From contig CM060969.1 of assembly GCA_030765045.1 (NCBI GenBank), forward strand, positions 56,128,716 to 56,192,715: a DNA stretch of 64,000 bases, read 5' to 3'. This document shows, piece by piece, positions 49,468-59,028 of this stretch (position 1 is its first letter; each line of letters opens with the position of its first letter). This DNA is from Tenodera sinensis (Eukaryota > Arthropoda > Insecta > Mantodea > Mantidae). The notes beneath the pieces are model-generated. The model saw only the letters and a list, made by a program, of their open reading frames with translations, ran no database searches and was not told the DNA's origin. Position numbers and translations under genes: made by a program.

Positions 49468-51148
49468 ATGGCTCGCAAAGGCGCCGCCTTAGAGGAGGTG
49501 CGGTCCTCTGTGAGCAGCCGGAGGGCAACCGCGCTTACTGCCGATGATGGACAACTACCTTCGACATCATCTTCATATAGATCTCTATCACCTGAAGCAG
49601 TGGAGCCAAATAAGAAGCGCTCCAAGACGGATACACAAAAGCGTAAGAGCTCTACTCCACGCCACATACCCATGGCAGATCTAGAGAGCCTGTTCAAACA
49701 ATCCCTTACCTGAATTTGACTCCGAGTCCGATATGGAGCTGGGGGAGTTTACGGTTGTAGAAAACCGTAAACGGGGAAAACAGACGCCATCACCAAATAT
49801 GATGCAACATGCACAGGATGATGAATCATCTAATATGATGCAACATCCTCAGAATGTTGCATCATCCCAAGCCAAGAAGGGGCCAAGAATTCCGCCAATC
49901 ATTGCGGACGTATTCCCTAACCATGTTAGGGTAATGCGTACATTGGCCAAACACCTCAAGTATACTTTTGAGGCAAAAAGGAAGCCTAAGAGCGTCCATA
50001 TCCTTACCCACAGTTTGGGTGATTTAGAAACCGCTAAGTTGGTGTTACGAGAAATGAACATAACGTTCTACTCGTACTCACCACAACGTCCATACATTGA
50101 ACGTCGAGTCATCAGAGGCTTAGACTCAGAGTACACCCCTGATGAAATCAAAACTGCACTTAAAGAAGAACATGGCATAACTGTCAATTCAGTGGCACAG
50201 TTGAAGAGAACCGTTAATACCGCGGGGGGTATTAACAAAGTTCCTATGCCACTATTCTTGGTAGTACTTGACAAAGTACTTAACCAAGAAGTACAGCCAA
50301 TTGACACTGTAAGGAAACTAATTTTCACTGTAGTCAAAGTGGAAAGGTATTACGGCAGAGAGGGACCTGTGCAGTGTTATCGATGCATGGGGTACAACCA
50401 CTCCAGCATGATGTGTGAGCGTAAGCTTACATGTCTGCGGTGTGCAGGGAACCACTTGCTCGAGAACTGCCCTAAACCTAGGGAAGAGTGCAAGTGCGCT
50501 AATTGTGATGGTACACACGTAAGTGTGTACAAAGGATGCTCCACAAGAAAAAAGATCATAGAGAGCCGCCGCAAGAACCGCCCCGATGATCAAGTGGTTC
50601 GCCCAGGTGTGTCCTTTGCCAATGCCTTAAATAAGGCAGAGTCCACTCTGCGTCGAGTGGAACAAGAGGCTGCTACACCAAAGAGCGATTCCCCTTCAAA
50701 TTCTGTGCCACCACCTCCAGGTCCTATAGAAAAGGCAATAGTGCCTAAACCCCCTGCACCAAAACCACGCAGGAAGAGGAGGAATAGAAAACCTTGGCAG
50801 AGCAAATCTTCTGCCCCCAATGTAACTTCGGAGCCACAAGCTCCTGTAATAACTACAGACGCACCTGTAGAGGCAGAGCCTATTTCTAAGGTTAGGGATA
50901 TACCCCCTACCCCTATCCCACCAATGCCTAACACGGCAACATCCTCCTCCACACTTGCGGCTATTTCGCAACGAGACCTGGAGGAATTTAGCTCTTTATC
51001 CTCATGGTTTGGGGATTTAATAAACAAGGCGTTACCTGCTCTTAGAAATTGTAAGATGCAGTTGAACAACCCCAACCTGACCCCCATGCAGAAGCATTCT
51101 ATCTTGCTTCAGACATTGGAACAGCTCTACCCCAACTCCGCTCAATAA
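49468..51148 (+). CDS. Jockey ORF1: Gag-like nucleic-acid-binding protein (one frameshift near its start)
   Basis: The open part from ATG 49733 gives 471 residues. A conserved-looking central domain (about 60-205) precedes three zinc knuckles: C-x2-C-x4-H-x4-C, C-x2-C-x3-H-x4-C and a third with altered spacing (C-x2-C-x3-H-x6-C), at about residues 217-265. A proline-rich, basic linker and a helical C-terminus follow. Upstream, the frame of 49402-49713 contains a plausible beginning (Met at 49468) rich in Ser, Lys and Arg. It runs to S-L-F-K-Q at about 49700, and a one-base shift there joins P-E-F-D-S-E-S-D in the main frame. So ORF1 may have started at 49468 and suffered a single-base insertion. 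The protein coats LINE RNA. Confidence 0.85.
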
Positions 51149-53850
51149 TGGCTGGAAGATATGTCCGGAGACCATTTAGAGCTGCGATTTGGAACGCAAA
51201 CGGACTACGGAGTCATTACCCAAACATCACTAATTTTGTACAGTATTTCGGAATCGACATTCTGATGGTCTGTGAAACTCATTTGGATGCTGCCACCAAC
51301 TTCTCCCTCCCTAACTACGTCACCCATCGGTCTGATAGGGTTGGCCGACAAGGGGGAGGTACAGCCATCTTTGTTAACAACCATATTACACATAAGCCTT
51401 TCCCTCTTCCACCACTTCAGCATGTAGAAGCCTGTGCTATTAGGCTATCTTTAGGTGGTCTAGATACATTGCTGATAGTGGCATATGACCCCCCCGATCA
51501 CCGCTTCTATGAAGCAGATTACACGGCTTTATTAAACCTCCACCCTGTGGTGTGCATTGCAGGTGACCTAAATGCAAAACATGCCAACTGGCATAGTCGT
51601 GCCACCAATGCGAAGGGGCGAGGACTATTCCGCCTTATAAGCGGTAACCCAAGCCTCATAGCTCATGGACCGAGAGAGCCCACTTTTCATCCTGCCCGAG
51701 GGAGACCGGACGTGCTGGATATTATGGTCACTAAAAACTTTAGATTCCACATAGACCTGACGACAGTCAATGAACTGGATTCTGACCACGATCCTGTGTT
51801 AATCGACACCAATGTTAACATGTCAGCATTGGTAACTCCTGATTGGTCGTACGAGGTAGACTGGGATGCAGCCGTCCTTGAACTGAACCAATCAGTGGAT
51901 CCCAGACCGCACATAAATTCTATCGAGTCGTTAGAATTAGCGGCAAATGCATTCTCCCGACAAATATCAAATGTGATACGAGGGCATACTTACCGCATTC
52001 CTTGCAATACTCCTAACCCCACAACCATCCCAAACGAACTCCGACTGTTGCTGAGAGCTAAGTCAACAGTTCGGAAGCTTTGGCAGCGTTTCTGCCATCC
52101 CAGATTGCAGGCAATTTATCTGCGATTTAAGGCCCTGGCTAGACGCCTCTTACGTGCACATCGCAAAGAGGCCTGGGAAAACACCATGAGGAACGTAAAC
52201 CTCTCTGAAAAGAAGCCCTGGCGGATAATTAAATCTCTGAGAAGGGACAAAACGCTATATCAGCATCCTATACATGGCACTCGCGGGAGATTATCTTTCG
52301 AACCGCAAGAGAAAGCCACTGACTTCGCAGACTATTTAGAGTCCCAATTTGAGCCGCGAGAGGACATAGAAGACGAGGACTTCTCAGAACTAGTTGAGGC
52401 AACGGTGGATTACCTCTATGAGGATCCTCCACCACCTCACGAGGCGACTCGCATACCAATTGTCACACCAAGGCAAGTTTCCTCGCAAATTAGGTGTCTC
52501 AAACCCAACAAATCCCCTGGATATGATGGTGTTACGACACATATGTTACAACACCTGCCTCGCAAAGCCATTATCCACTTGACGAGAATTTACAATGCTT
52601 GCCTGTATCTCCGACACTTCCCTACTGCTTGGAAGGAAGCGAGGATGATTTGCATATTGAAACCAGGCAAGGATCCCAAGTTTCCATCAAGTTACCGTTC
52701 TATTAGTCTACTCCCAATAATTTCGAAAATTTTTGAAAAACTTCTACTGTCCCGTCTAACTCCTCTATTTGAGGAAAGAAGGCTCATTCCGGATCATCAG
52801 TTCGGGTTCCGTCAAGGTCATTCCACTACCTTACAGCTCCTGCGTCTTGTTGAGAGGGCTGCCCTGGGTTTTCAGGAAAACTTCAAAACTGTCGCAGTGC
52901 TTCTGGATGTGGATAAGGCCTTTGCAACAACATGGCACCAGGGCCTACTGTACAAACTTAGAGATGCAAATCTCCCCTCCCCCTACCTGACCCTCATAGC
53001 CAGTTTCCTTCGTGACCGCACTTTCAGGGTGCGAGTGGAGGGCAGGTTATCAACTATCAGACCAATAGCGGCCGGAGTACCGGAAGGTAGTGTTCTATCG
53101 CCACTGCTCTTTGCCGCATACATGTCTGACTTCCCCGTTGAACCCAGCACTGTTACGTGCCAATATGCCGATGACGTCCTCATACTGGCCCGTGACAAAA
53201 ATCTACGTTACTGCCTTCCCCCATTACAAAGACACCTAGATGCCATTGAGAGTTGGAGTGAAAAGTGGAGAATGGGAATCAGTCCACAGAAAAGCTCTGC
53301 TTTTGTGTTAGGCAAAATTCATTCCTGGAGACCAGAAAGGGACCTGACACTTGGTCAGAGGAGAATCCCTTGGGTCAACACAGCCAAGTACCTTGGTGTA
53401 CAACTAGACCGAGGACTTACCTTCACCAAACATGTCACAGCTAAAGCTGCCCAAGGTCACGGAGCTCTGGGAAAGCTCTATCCCATCTTTAGGTCTACTA
53501 TGCCTACACGACTTAAATTACGCATTTATCGTGCGATCATCCCTCCCCTGATCCTGTATGGATGCGAGGCATGGGGATTCGTGGCTCAAACCACCATCCG
53601 CGGACTGCAAGTCGTGCAGAACAGGGCCCTTAGGATGATCTACGATACTGACCGTAGATTTTCTTCCCATATTCTCCATACTCATTCTGGCATTCCATAT
53701 ATTGTGGATGTTGTGCGAGATAGAGCCCGCTCTATGTATGCGAAACTTACGCCACACCCTAACCAGCTGGTAAATACCCTGGGACAATATGATCATCATC
53801 TTCCCAGGAGGCGCAAAAGCTATCGTTTACCCAAGGATGTCTTGGGCTAA
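51148..53850 (+). CDS. Jockey ORF2: endonuclease and reverse transcriptase
   Basis: This intact 900-residue ORF overlaps ORF1's stop by one base (TAATG), suggesting termination-reinitiation. The APE-type endonuclease at residues 10-220 shows N16, E43, the D140-L-N-A-K-H strand and D211-S-D-H214-D. The reverse transcriptase at about 490-760 has K-P-G-K-D-P, Y-R-S-I-S-L-L-P, motif A L-L-D587-V-D-K-A-F, G-V-P-E-G-S-V-L-S-P and motif C Y-A-D675-D676. Two positions deviate from the usual jockey pattern: A for D after K-A-F, and E for Q in G-V-P-Q-G. The latter motif normally contacts template/primer, so activity may be reduced. No RNase H domain is present, as is typical of Jockey. The C-terminus after 790 is the usual thumb-like helical region. 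Confidence 0.95.
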   Translation: MAGRYVRRPFRAAIWNANGLRSHYPNITNFVQYFGIDILMVCETHLDAATNFSLPNYVTHRSDRVGRQGGGTAIFVNNHITHKPFPLPPLQHVEACAIRLSLGGLDTLLIVAYDPPDHRFYEADYTALLNLHPVVCIAGDLNAKHANWHSRATNAKGRGLFRLISGNPSLIAHGPREPTFHPARGRPDVLDIMVTKNFRFHIDLTTVNELDSDHDPVLIDTNVNMSALVTPDWSYEVDWDAAVLELNQSVDPRPHINSIESLELAANAFSRQISNVIRGHTYRIPCNTPNPTTIPNELRLLLRAKSTVRKLWQRFCHPRLQAIYLRFKALARRLLRAHRKEAWENTMRNVNLSEKKPWRIIKSLRRDKTLYQHPIHGTRGRLSFEPQEKATDFADYLESQFEPREDIEDEDFSELVEATVDYLYEDPPPPHEATRIPIVTPRQVSSQIRCLKPNKSPGYDGVTTHMLQHLPRKAIIHLTRIYNACLYLRHFPTAWKEARMICILKPGKDPKFPSSYRSISLLPIISKIFEKLLLSRLTPLFEERRLIPDHQFGFRQGHSTTLQLLRLVERAALGFQENFKTVAVLLDVDKAFATTWHQGLLYKLRDANLPSPYLTLIASFLRDRTFRVRVEGRLSTIRPIAAGVPEGSVLSPLLFAAYMSDFPVEPSTVTCQYADDVLILARDKNLRYCLPPLQRHLDAIESWSEKWRMGISPQKSSAFVLGKIHSWRPERDLTLGQRRIPWVNTAKYLGVQLDRGLTFTKHVTAKAAQGHGALGKLYPIFRSTMPTRLKLRIYRAIIPPLILYGCEAWGFVAQTTIRGLQVVQNRALRMIYDTDRRFSSHILHTHSGIPYIVDVVRDRARSMYAKLTPHPNQLVNTLGQYDHHLPRRRKSYRLPKDVLG

Positions 53851-54244
53851 TTAGCTTCGCTGCTTCCTCATTTCACCAAACATTCCAATGCATTCGGTTT
53901 CTCGCTAATTTGACACTGCTTGACTTGCTGGTTAGACAAGCTGACCTTTGCTAAGTGAGCAGAGGGGCATGGGTGCCCCAGGATGGGTAGACATTCTAAC
54001 TGGCACTCATATCCCTAGTCTATAGCAAGAGAGAGTAACCAATCATCACCATTGGCTGACACTGACAAAAATAGCTTGTACAAATTGACTACATCTTTCA
54101 TACCTCACGGGTAAATCCATACTAAATGGATAGGTACCGTGGGCATACATCCCGCTCGGGTAAACCCGAGCGACCTGATTTGGCTCTTGGCTCTTGGCTC
54201 TTGCACTTTGTACTATTTGTATGTAGTAGCTAAAATACTTCCTA

Positions 54245-54835
54245 GTTGTTTTATAGATGGCCTGGGTTCGATTCCAGAGACTAGCATGCGGTATCTGTGC
54301 CGGACGAAGTGATGTCAAGGCAGGTTTTTTCCGGTTTCCCCCGCCACTCATTCCACAAATTGCTCCATCATCACCTTTGCCTTCATCAGTTTCGCCTACA
54401 TTTCAAATCCACTTCCTCACTATCACTATCATGCCTGGTGCTAATTAACTATTTTGTTGTTTAACGACGCTGTCAATTGCCAGGATCAGGATCACATCAG
54501 CGTCGCCGGTGTGCCGGAATTTTGTCCCGCAGGAGTTCTTTTACATGCCAGTAAATCTACTGACATGGAGCTGGCGTTTTTAAGCACACTTAAAAACCAT
54601 CGGTCTGGGCCGGATTTGAACCCGCGACCTTGGGAACAGTAGGCCAGCGTCTAACCAACTGAGCCACCCAGACCGACATGCCTGGTGCTGGAATGACCAC
54701 CCGCTTCCACGTCTTTACTCTCCACAGGTTCCTGTGTCCCCGACTGGCGTCTCACCTTATGCACTGGCTTATAAGTCCTAAGGGGTGTAAGTCCTAACTA
54801 ATGGGAGGGTAATCAGGTAAAGGAAAAAGAATATA
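54245..54835 (+). mobile_element. SINE family C (5' truncated), split by a SINE family A copy
   Basis: The C copy starts at CCTGGGTTCGATTCC (head truncated), runs to 54442, and resumes at 54690 to the AGGGTAATCAGGTAAAGGAA tail. CATGCCTGGTGCT is duplicated at 54430-54442 and 54677-54689 around the insert. Confidence 0.88.
54443..54676 (-). mobile_element. tRNA-derived SINE, family A, complete (reverse), inside a family C copy
   Basis: Bounded exactly by a 13-bp duplication, it is 234 bp with the head GGTGGCTCAGTTGGTTAGAC, B box GGGTTCAAATCC and the CCTGCGGGACAAAATTCCGG core. It shows that family A inserted after this family C copy. Confidence 0.92.
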
Positions 54836-55014
54836 AATCATTAACTGTTTACACACTATACAGCTCGTCCTTCAAAAAAGAATATGTAGAAATCGGATGT
54901 GTTAGCATATATACCTATACTGGTGACTATGACGAAACTGAAGCTTTCACTTCCTGCATATTTCGGTATCCGTTCAGTCATTACGACATTAGATATGGAT
55001 TACAACAAACTGAA

Positions 55015-55905
55015 ATGAGAGGGTGTTAGATGAGTGGGAAAAACAGGAAGTAATACAACGGGTTCCACAGTCAGAACTGGCCAATTTTAGACACTATCTT
55101 CCTCATCGACATGTAGTAAAAGGGAGCAGTACTACAAAAATTAGACCTTTGTCGCTTCTGCAAAAATGGCAGGAAAATCTTCACTAAACGAATGCCTGGA
55201 AAAGGGACTTAATCTAACTGAACGCATTTCGAAGATACTATTACAGTTCCGACTGGGGTCTCTAGGGGTCGTCGCAGATATAGGAAGAGGTTTTCTACAG
55301 ATAAGCCTTCACAAGTCAGAGATTTCCTTCGTTTTCTTTACTTTAACAATGAAGAGAAAATACAGGTTTATCGTCATTGTAGAGTTGTACTTGGTGTGAC
55401 ATGTAGTCCTTTTGCGCTAGGGAGTGTGATTAATCACTTTTTAGTCAGCAAATTACACCAATTGAGAATAATGCTGCTAATGTTTCAAGTTTTACTGCCA
55501 TTGAACTTATGAATAGTTTTTATGTTGGTAACTGTGTCACCAGCGTTGACAACATTGAGGAGCATCACACATTTATGAAAGAAGCATCAGATATGATGAA
55601 AGAAAAGAAATTCGATTTAAGAGGTTGGGAGCATACTATGTACAATTCAGGTTCCGGAATTTCTCACACAACTAATGTTTTAGAACTGAATTGGAATAGA
55701 AAAGAGGATACTTTACAAATATCTTCAGAAATCCTGCTGTTTGACACACCTAAGCCTGTTACGAAGAGGACAGTGCTTTCTATGTTAAACAGGGTGTATG
55801 ATCCCATAGGATATACTTGTCGATCTTTATGTCCTAAACTTTTGCTACAATGAGCTTGGAAAAAGAGGGAAGGCTGGAACACTGAAGTAAGGAAAGAAAT
55901 CAAGA
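55015..55905 (+). pseudogene. BEL/Pao retrotransposon pol remnant (protease-RT part)
   Basis: Broken frames give, in order, a Y-L-P-H-R-H-V-V-K block, then S-L-N-E-C-L-E-K-G-L-N-L-T and F-R-L...V-A-D-I-G-R-G-F-L-Q-I (RT motif A region, 55166-55399). Next come S-F-Y-V-G-N-C-V-T-S-V-D and F-D-L-R-G-W-E, then T-K-R-T-V-L-S-M-L-N-R-V-Y-D-P-I-G (55509-55853). This order is characteristic of BEL/Pao elements. Stops and frameshifts separate the blocks, and the YVDD-like motif appears as Y-V-G-N. No LTRs were identified. It is a dead fragment truncated by a SINE-like sequence at 55905. Confidence 0.8.
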
Positions 55906-56025
55906 GCCCGCCTAGCGCAACAGCCCATGAAAAGCCGAGGTATGCCACCCAGCCGCTGTGTCCCCCACCTCTCCCCACTACAGGCGTCATTGTTGGGCTG
56001 CAGTACTGGAGGGTGGGATATGGTT
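55905..56025 (-). mobile_element. SINE family D tail fragment (reverse)
   Basis: Read in reverse: CACCCTCCAGTACTGCAGCC ... AATGACGCCTGTAGTGGGGA ... GACACAGCGGCTGGG, the same monomer as the satellite at 9.8-10.9 kb. Confidence 0.65.
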
Positions 56026-56700
56026 AACGCCAGGATATGGTTAAATTCAGATATGCTAGGGGTATATTCCAGTCCTGCAACCGATCTTAACGTATACAGT
56101 ACATACAATTACACTGCTCCCATTTTACAAAACCTAAATTTGCATTGCCTTAAAGGAATCAGTAAGTTTTGTTTGGCGGGATAATTCAGCAAGTTTTTCT
56201 CCGCATATTGTATGATTGTGAAGAGCTGGAGATGAATACTGTTCGATTCATTTTGCTCCTCCATATACAGAATGATCTTGTTTATGGTCTTGTCACTTCA
56301 CTAACATGCAGGATATCTTCTTCTGTGTGCACGTGTCCTTTAGTGGGAAATTTTTAGCAATGCAGTGCTCAAGGTCAACGCTAGGAATGCAGCGGCCACA
56401 GTGGCTAAAAATAATTAAATAAAAAGTTCGATATATTTTTGGGGGGACATACTTTCCCTGGTTAAATCTGAATCCGCGATATTTCGGACCGCGCTATTTC
56501 GGGCTTCTACTGTATCTCCATTTCCGTTCCCATGGCACGGATATGGAGTATTGACTGTGTACCATAGGTAATATGAAAACTAGTTTTCTTTGACATTTCA
56601 CATTTCCTGTAGACTGGGTGATCCCTAAATATACGTAGTCCAGGCGTTCCCGCAGGTGACTGTCAAGTTCATAGACCCGCTGCCTACCCCATCTGAATCC
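56026..56700. other. Unannotated interval
   Basis: No gene recognised. Short ORFs without domains. Confidence 0.4.
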
Positions 56701-56829
56701 AACTACATCAGATGTCAATTTTCTTAAAGGGCATGCAATTTTTATCTTTGTGTGATTTATACCTGTCAGATTTTCCCAGTTTTGTAAGGTTGTTCTTTGG
56801 GGCTATATTTTAATTCTCTCCTTGCAGTA

Positions 56830-56985
56830 TTCTTTCTAATACCATAGCTCTGGCCCTAGAAATTTGTGATTTGCTCCCAGCTTTGCAAACTGGTTTACTT
56901 TTTCATTTCCATCAGTACCTGCATGTCCTGACACCCAAATAAACCATACCTTATTCTTCGCAGCCAGCTCCAAAAGTATTTGACG
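56830..56985 (-). pseudogene. Non-LTR retrotransposon RNase H fragment
   Basis: On the minus strand a frame from about 56985 reads L-L-E-L-A-A-K-N-K-V-W-F-I-W-V-S-G-H-A-G-T-D-G-N-E-K-V-N-Q-F-A-K, the last RNase H block (W-V-x-G-H-x-G-x-x-G-N-E-x-A/V-x). It implies an I/R1-type or similar LINE that carried RNase H, unlike the Jockey element nearby. Only this piece is preserved. Confidence 0.75.
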
Positions 56986-57039
56986 GCAGCTCTACACTAC
57001 AGACTACACGGAACATTTTATGAATTTTTTCATTTTCCA

Positions 57040-58000
57040 AGCAATGACTAACAATTTTTATTAAAATTCCACATGTTTAGAATATTTTTATGACAAATGA
57101 AGTTTATACCTTGATTTTCCGGAAAGTCCTCTCTGGGTGATTTTTGCAAAATCTTTCAAAACAAGCAATGGAGATCTTGTTCCGACATATAATTTATGTC
57201 AAATACATTTTCTCTTTCTGGGCTGAACCATTTCACATGACATTCCTTGCTACATACAAATATTTTTCTCAAATAAGAATACACTTGAGAGCTCCTGTGC
57301 TTAAAAACACCACACTAAAGTATGTTGGCATAAATAAATAATAAGAATGCGTTATTCATGTTTTCGTCTTCTGGCAATACAAAGAAAACCGAGCTTCAAA
57401 CACATCAGAGTAACCAGCTGTTGAAACATTTGATGTCACTTAAGGCCTACTGTAGTCTCATATTCCCCTAGCACCTACAAGAAAATTACCGATAAGATAA
57501 TTTCGCAGAAGAGGAAGTAATGATGGGGTTCTTTCTTCTTCTTTTTTTTTCCACTGAAATCTTGGTATTAATTCTGGAGTGCAATGCAATACCCTCTCTT
57601 ATCTTCTTGGCAGAGAGAGAGACAGAAAAAGAGCAAGAAATATAGACCAAAAATCGATTAAGCGTCAAAGATGGCCTTTAAGTTAAGATTTTCAAGATAT
57701 GCTACACCTGAGACCACCTCTTTGATTTTCTCAAAAATGGCACTAAAATTTTGATTAAAATACTAGGTGAAAAGTATATCCCCAATCTTCTGCGAATGTA
57801 CTCATAAGTCCTCTGCATTCTGAACATTTCCATAACTGGTTAATCGTAAGAAGTATATACAATTTAATAGGACAAAAAAGTACATTTTGTTAAAACATGC
57901 AATTTTTGACAAATACATTCCTTTTGTTTTCTGTGGAGTACATGACTTCCGAGACATTCCTCGTTATTTGTTCGTATTGGTGTTTAAGCAACTTTCAGAT
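57040..58000 (-). mobile_element. Cluster of family M fragments
   Basis: 57040-57515 is a reverse fragment ending with the TCATATTCCCCTAGCACCTA block. 57545-57630 resembles the opposite (forward) end (CACTGAAATCTTGGTATTAATTCTG). 57690-57990 is again reverse (CTCAAAAATGGCACTAAAAT ... GGAGTACATGACTTCCGAGA). At least two insertions or an inversion are needed to explain the order. Confidence 0.6.
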
Positions 58001-59028
58001 TAATTATAAGATTGACTATACTTCCGATACGTTTTTTTCCCCTCAAGATGGTAGTACACATCTACAACTCCTCTCAAACAATAGAATGGTGCCATTAGCG
58101 GAACATTTTCTTTGTACTCGCGTAGAAACAGTTCTAAACATATCGCAGTCTGCCGTAGTATGTGTAGGCTACGATAGTTTTGCAAGTAGAACCTAGCCAT
58201 ATTACCTGTAGGTTAAGTGGGTTGCATACCTAAGGGGCATTACCTAATACCCATCGTATTGTTTCTGTTCTAACATGTACTAGATTCCTTCAGAAGCCGG
58301 AAGCGTTGAACTTTTAACCTTCTCGAAACTGAGAGATTAACCTACCGAACGATGTCTTAAAAACGTTTGCAAGCTCCTCTAAGATGCTACACTTCAGAAC
58401 GAAAACATTGGCAGTTATCACAAGTAGATAACATTATTTTGAAACGAAAGGTACAATTTCATTTTGACAACGGTGGCCAAGGTCATGCTCACAGTTTTTG
58501 GTGATCATTATTTTTGAATTTCTCAATACATTTTCAATTCGTTGTATTTTGTATTATGTTTCGTTCGCTACCAATGCTACCGCTAATCCTACAATTTACT
58601 ACGACAACCCTAGTTTTCGTAGAGCGCAACTCCCTAATATTTAACATTGTTTATCTATTCCTTTTTGCATGAATCACATTATACCAATGGGGAAATACTT
58701 TATGGCCATCTTGGCATTTCATTGTTTCTCAAAAAGACCAATAATAAAAGTTTTGAAACAATTACGTAACTCAGAAGTAGAAACAGTGATTGACAATAAC
58801 TAATAATTTCGTGCCTTTAATAAAAAAATTAGGCCGAATTTTAAAAATTACAAAAGGTGGGCGTAAAGGACGTTACTTTACCAAGGGGGTCCTTGGTAAT
58901 GTTAGAGTTAATAGTTATTTCATAATATGCCCAAAAATATGAATCACCCTTGAAAAATGTTATCATTAATGTCTAAGTTTGGAATTATTTTTATCGCCAT
59001 CAGCTGTACGGTTATTCTGAAAGCAATT
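58001..59028. other. Unannotated interval with repeat G (reverse)
   Basis: 58695-58805 matches 46741-46850 in reverse. Nothing else was recognised. Confidence 0.45.

Larger units (their letters stand above)
49048..54200 (+). mobile_element. Full-length Jockey-clade non-LTR retrotransposon
   Basis: TTGCACTTTGTAC lies at 49035-49047 and 54201-54213, a 13-bp target-site duplication. The element begins ATCATTCATTC and ends in three TTGGCTC units. It has a 5' UTR of about 0.7 kb (or about 0.4 kb if ORF1 starts at 49468), ORF1, ORF2 and a 350-bp 3' UTR. Endonuclease plus reverse transcriptase without RNase H, CCHC ORF1 and a short 3' repeat instead of poly(A) fit the Jockey clade and close relatives. 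Confidence 0.93.
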
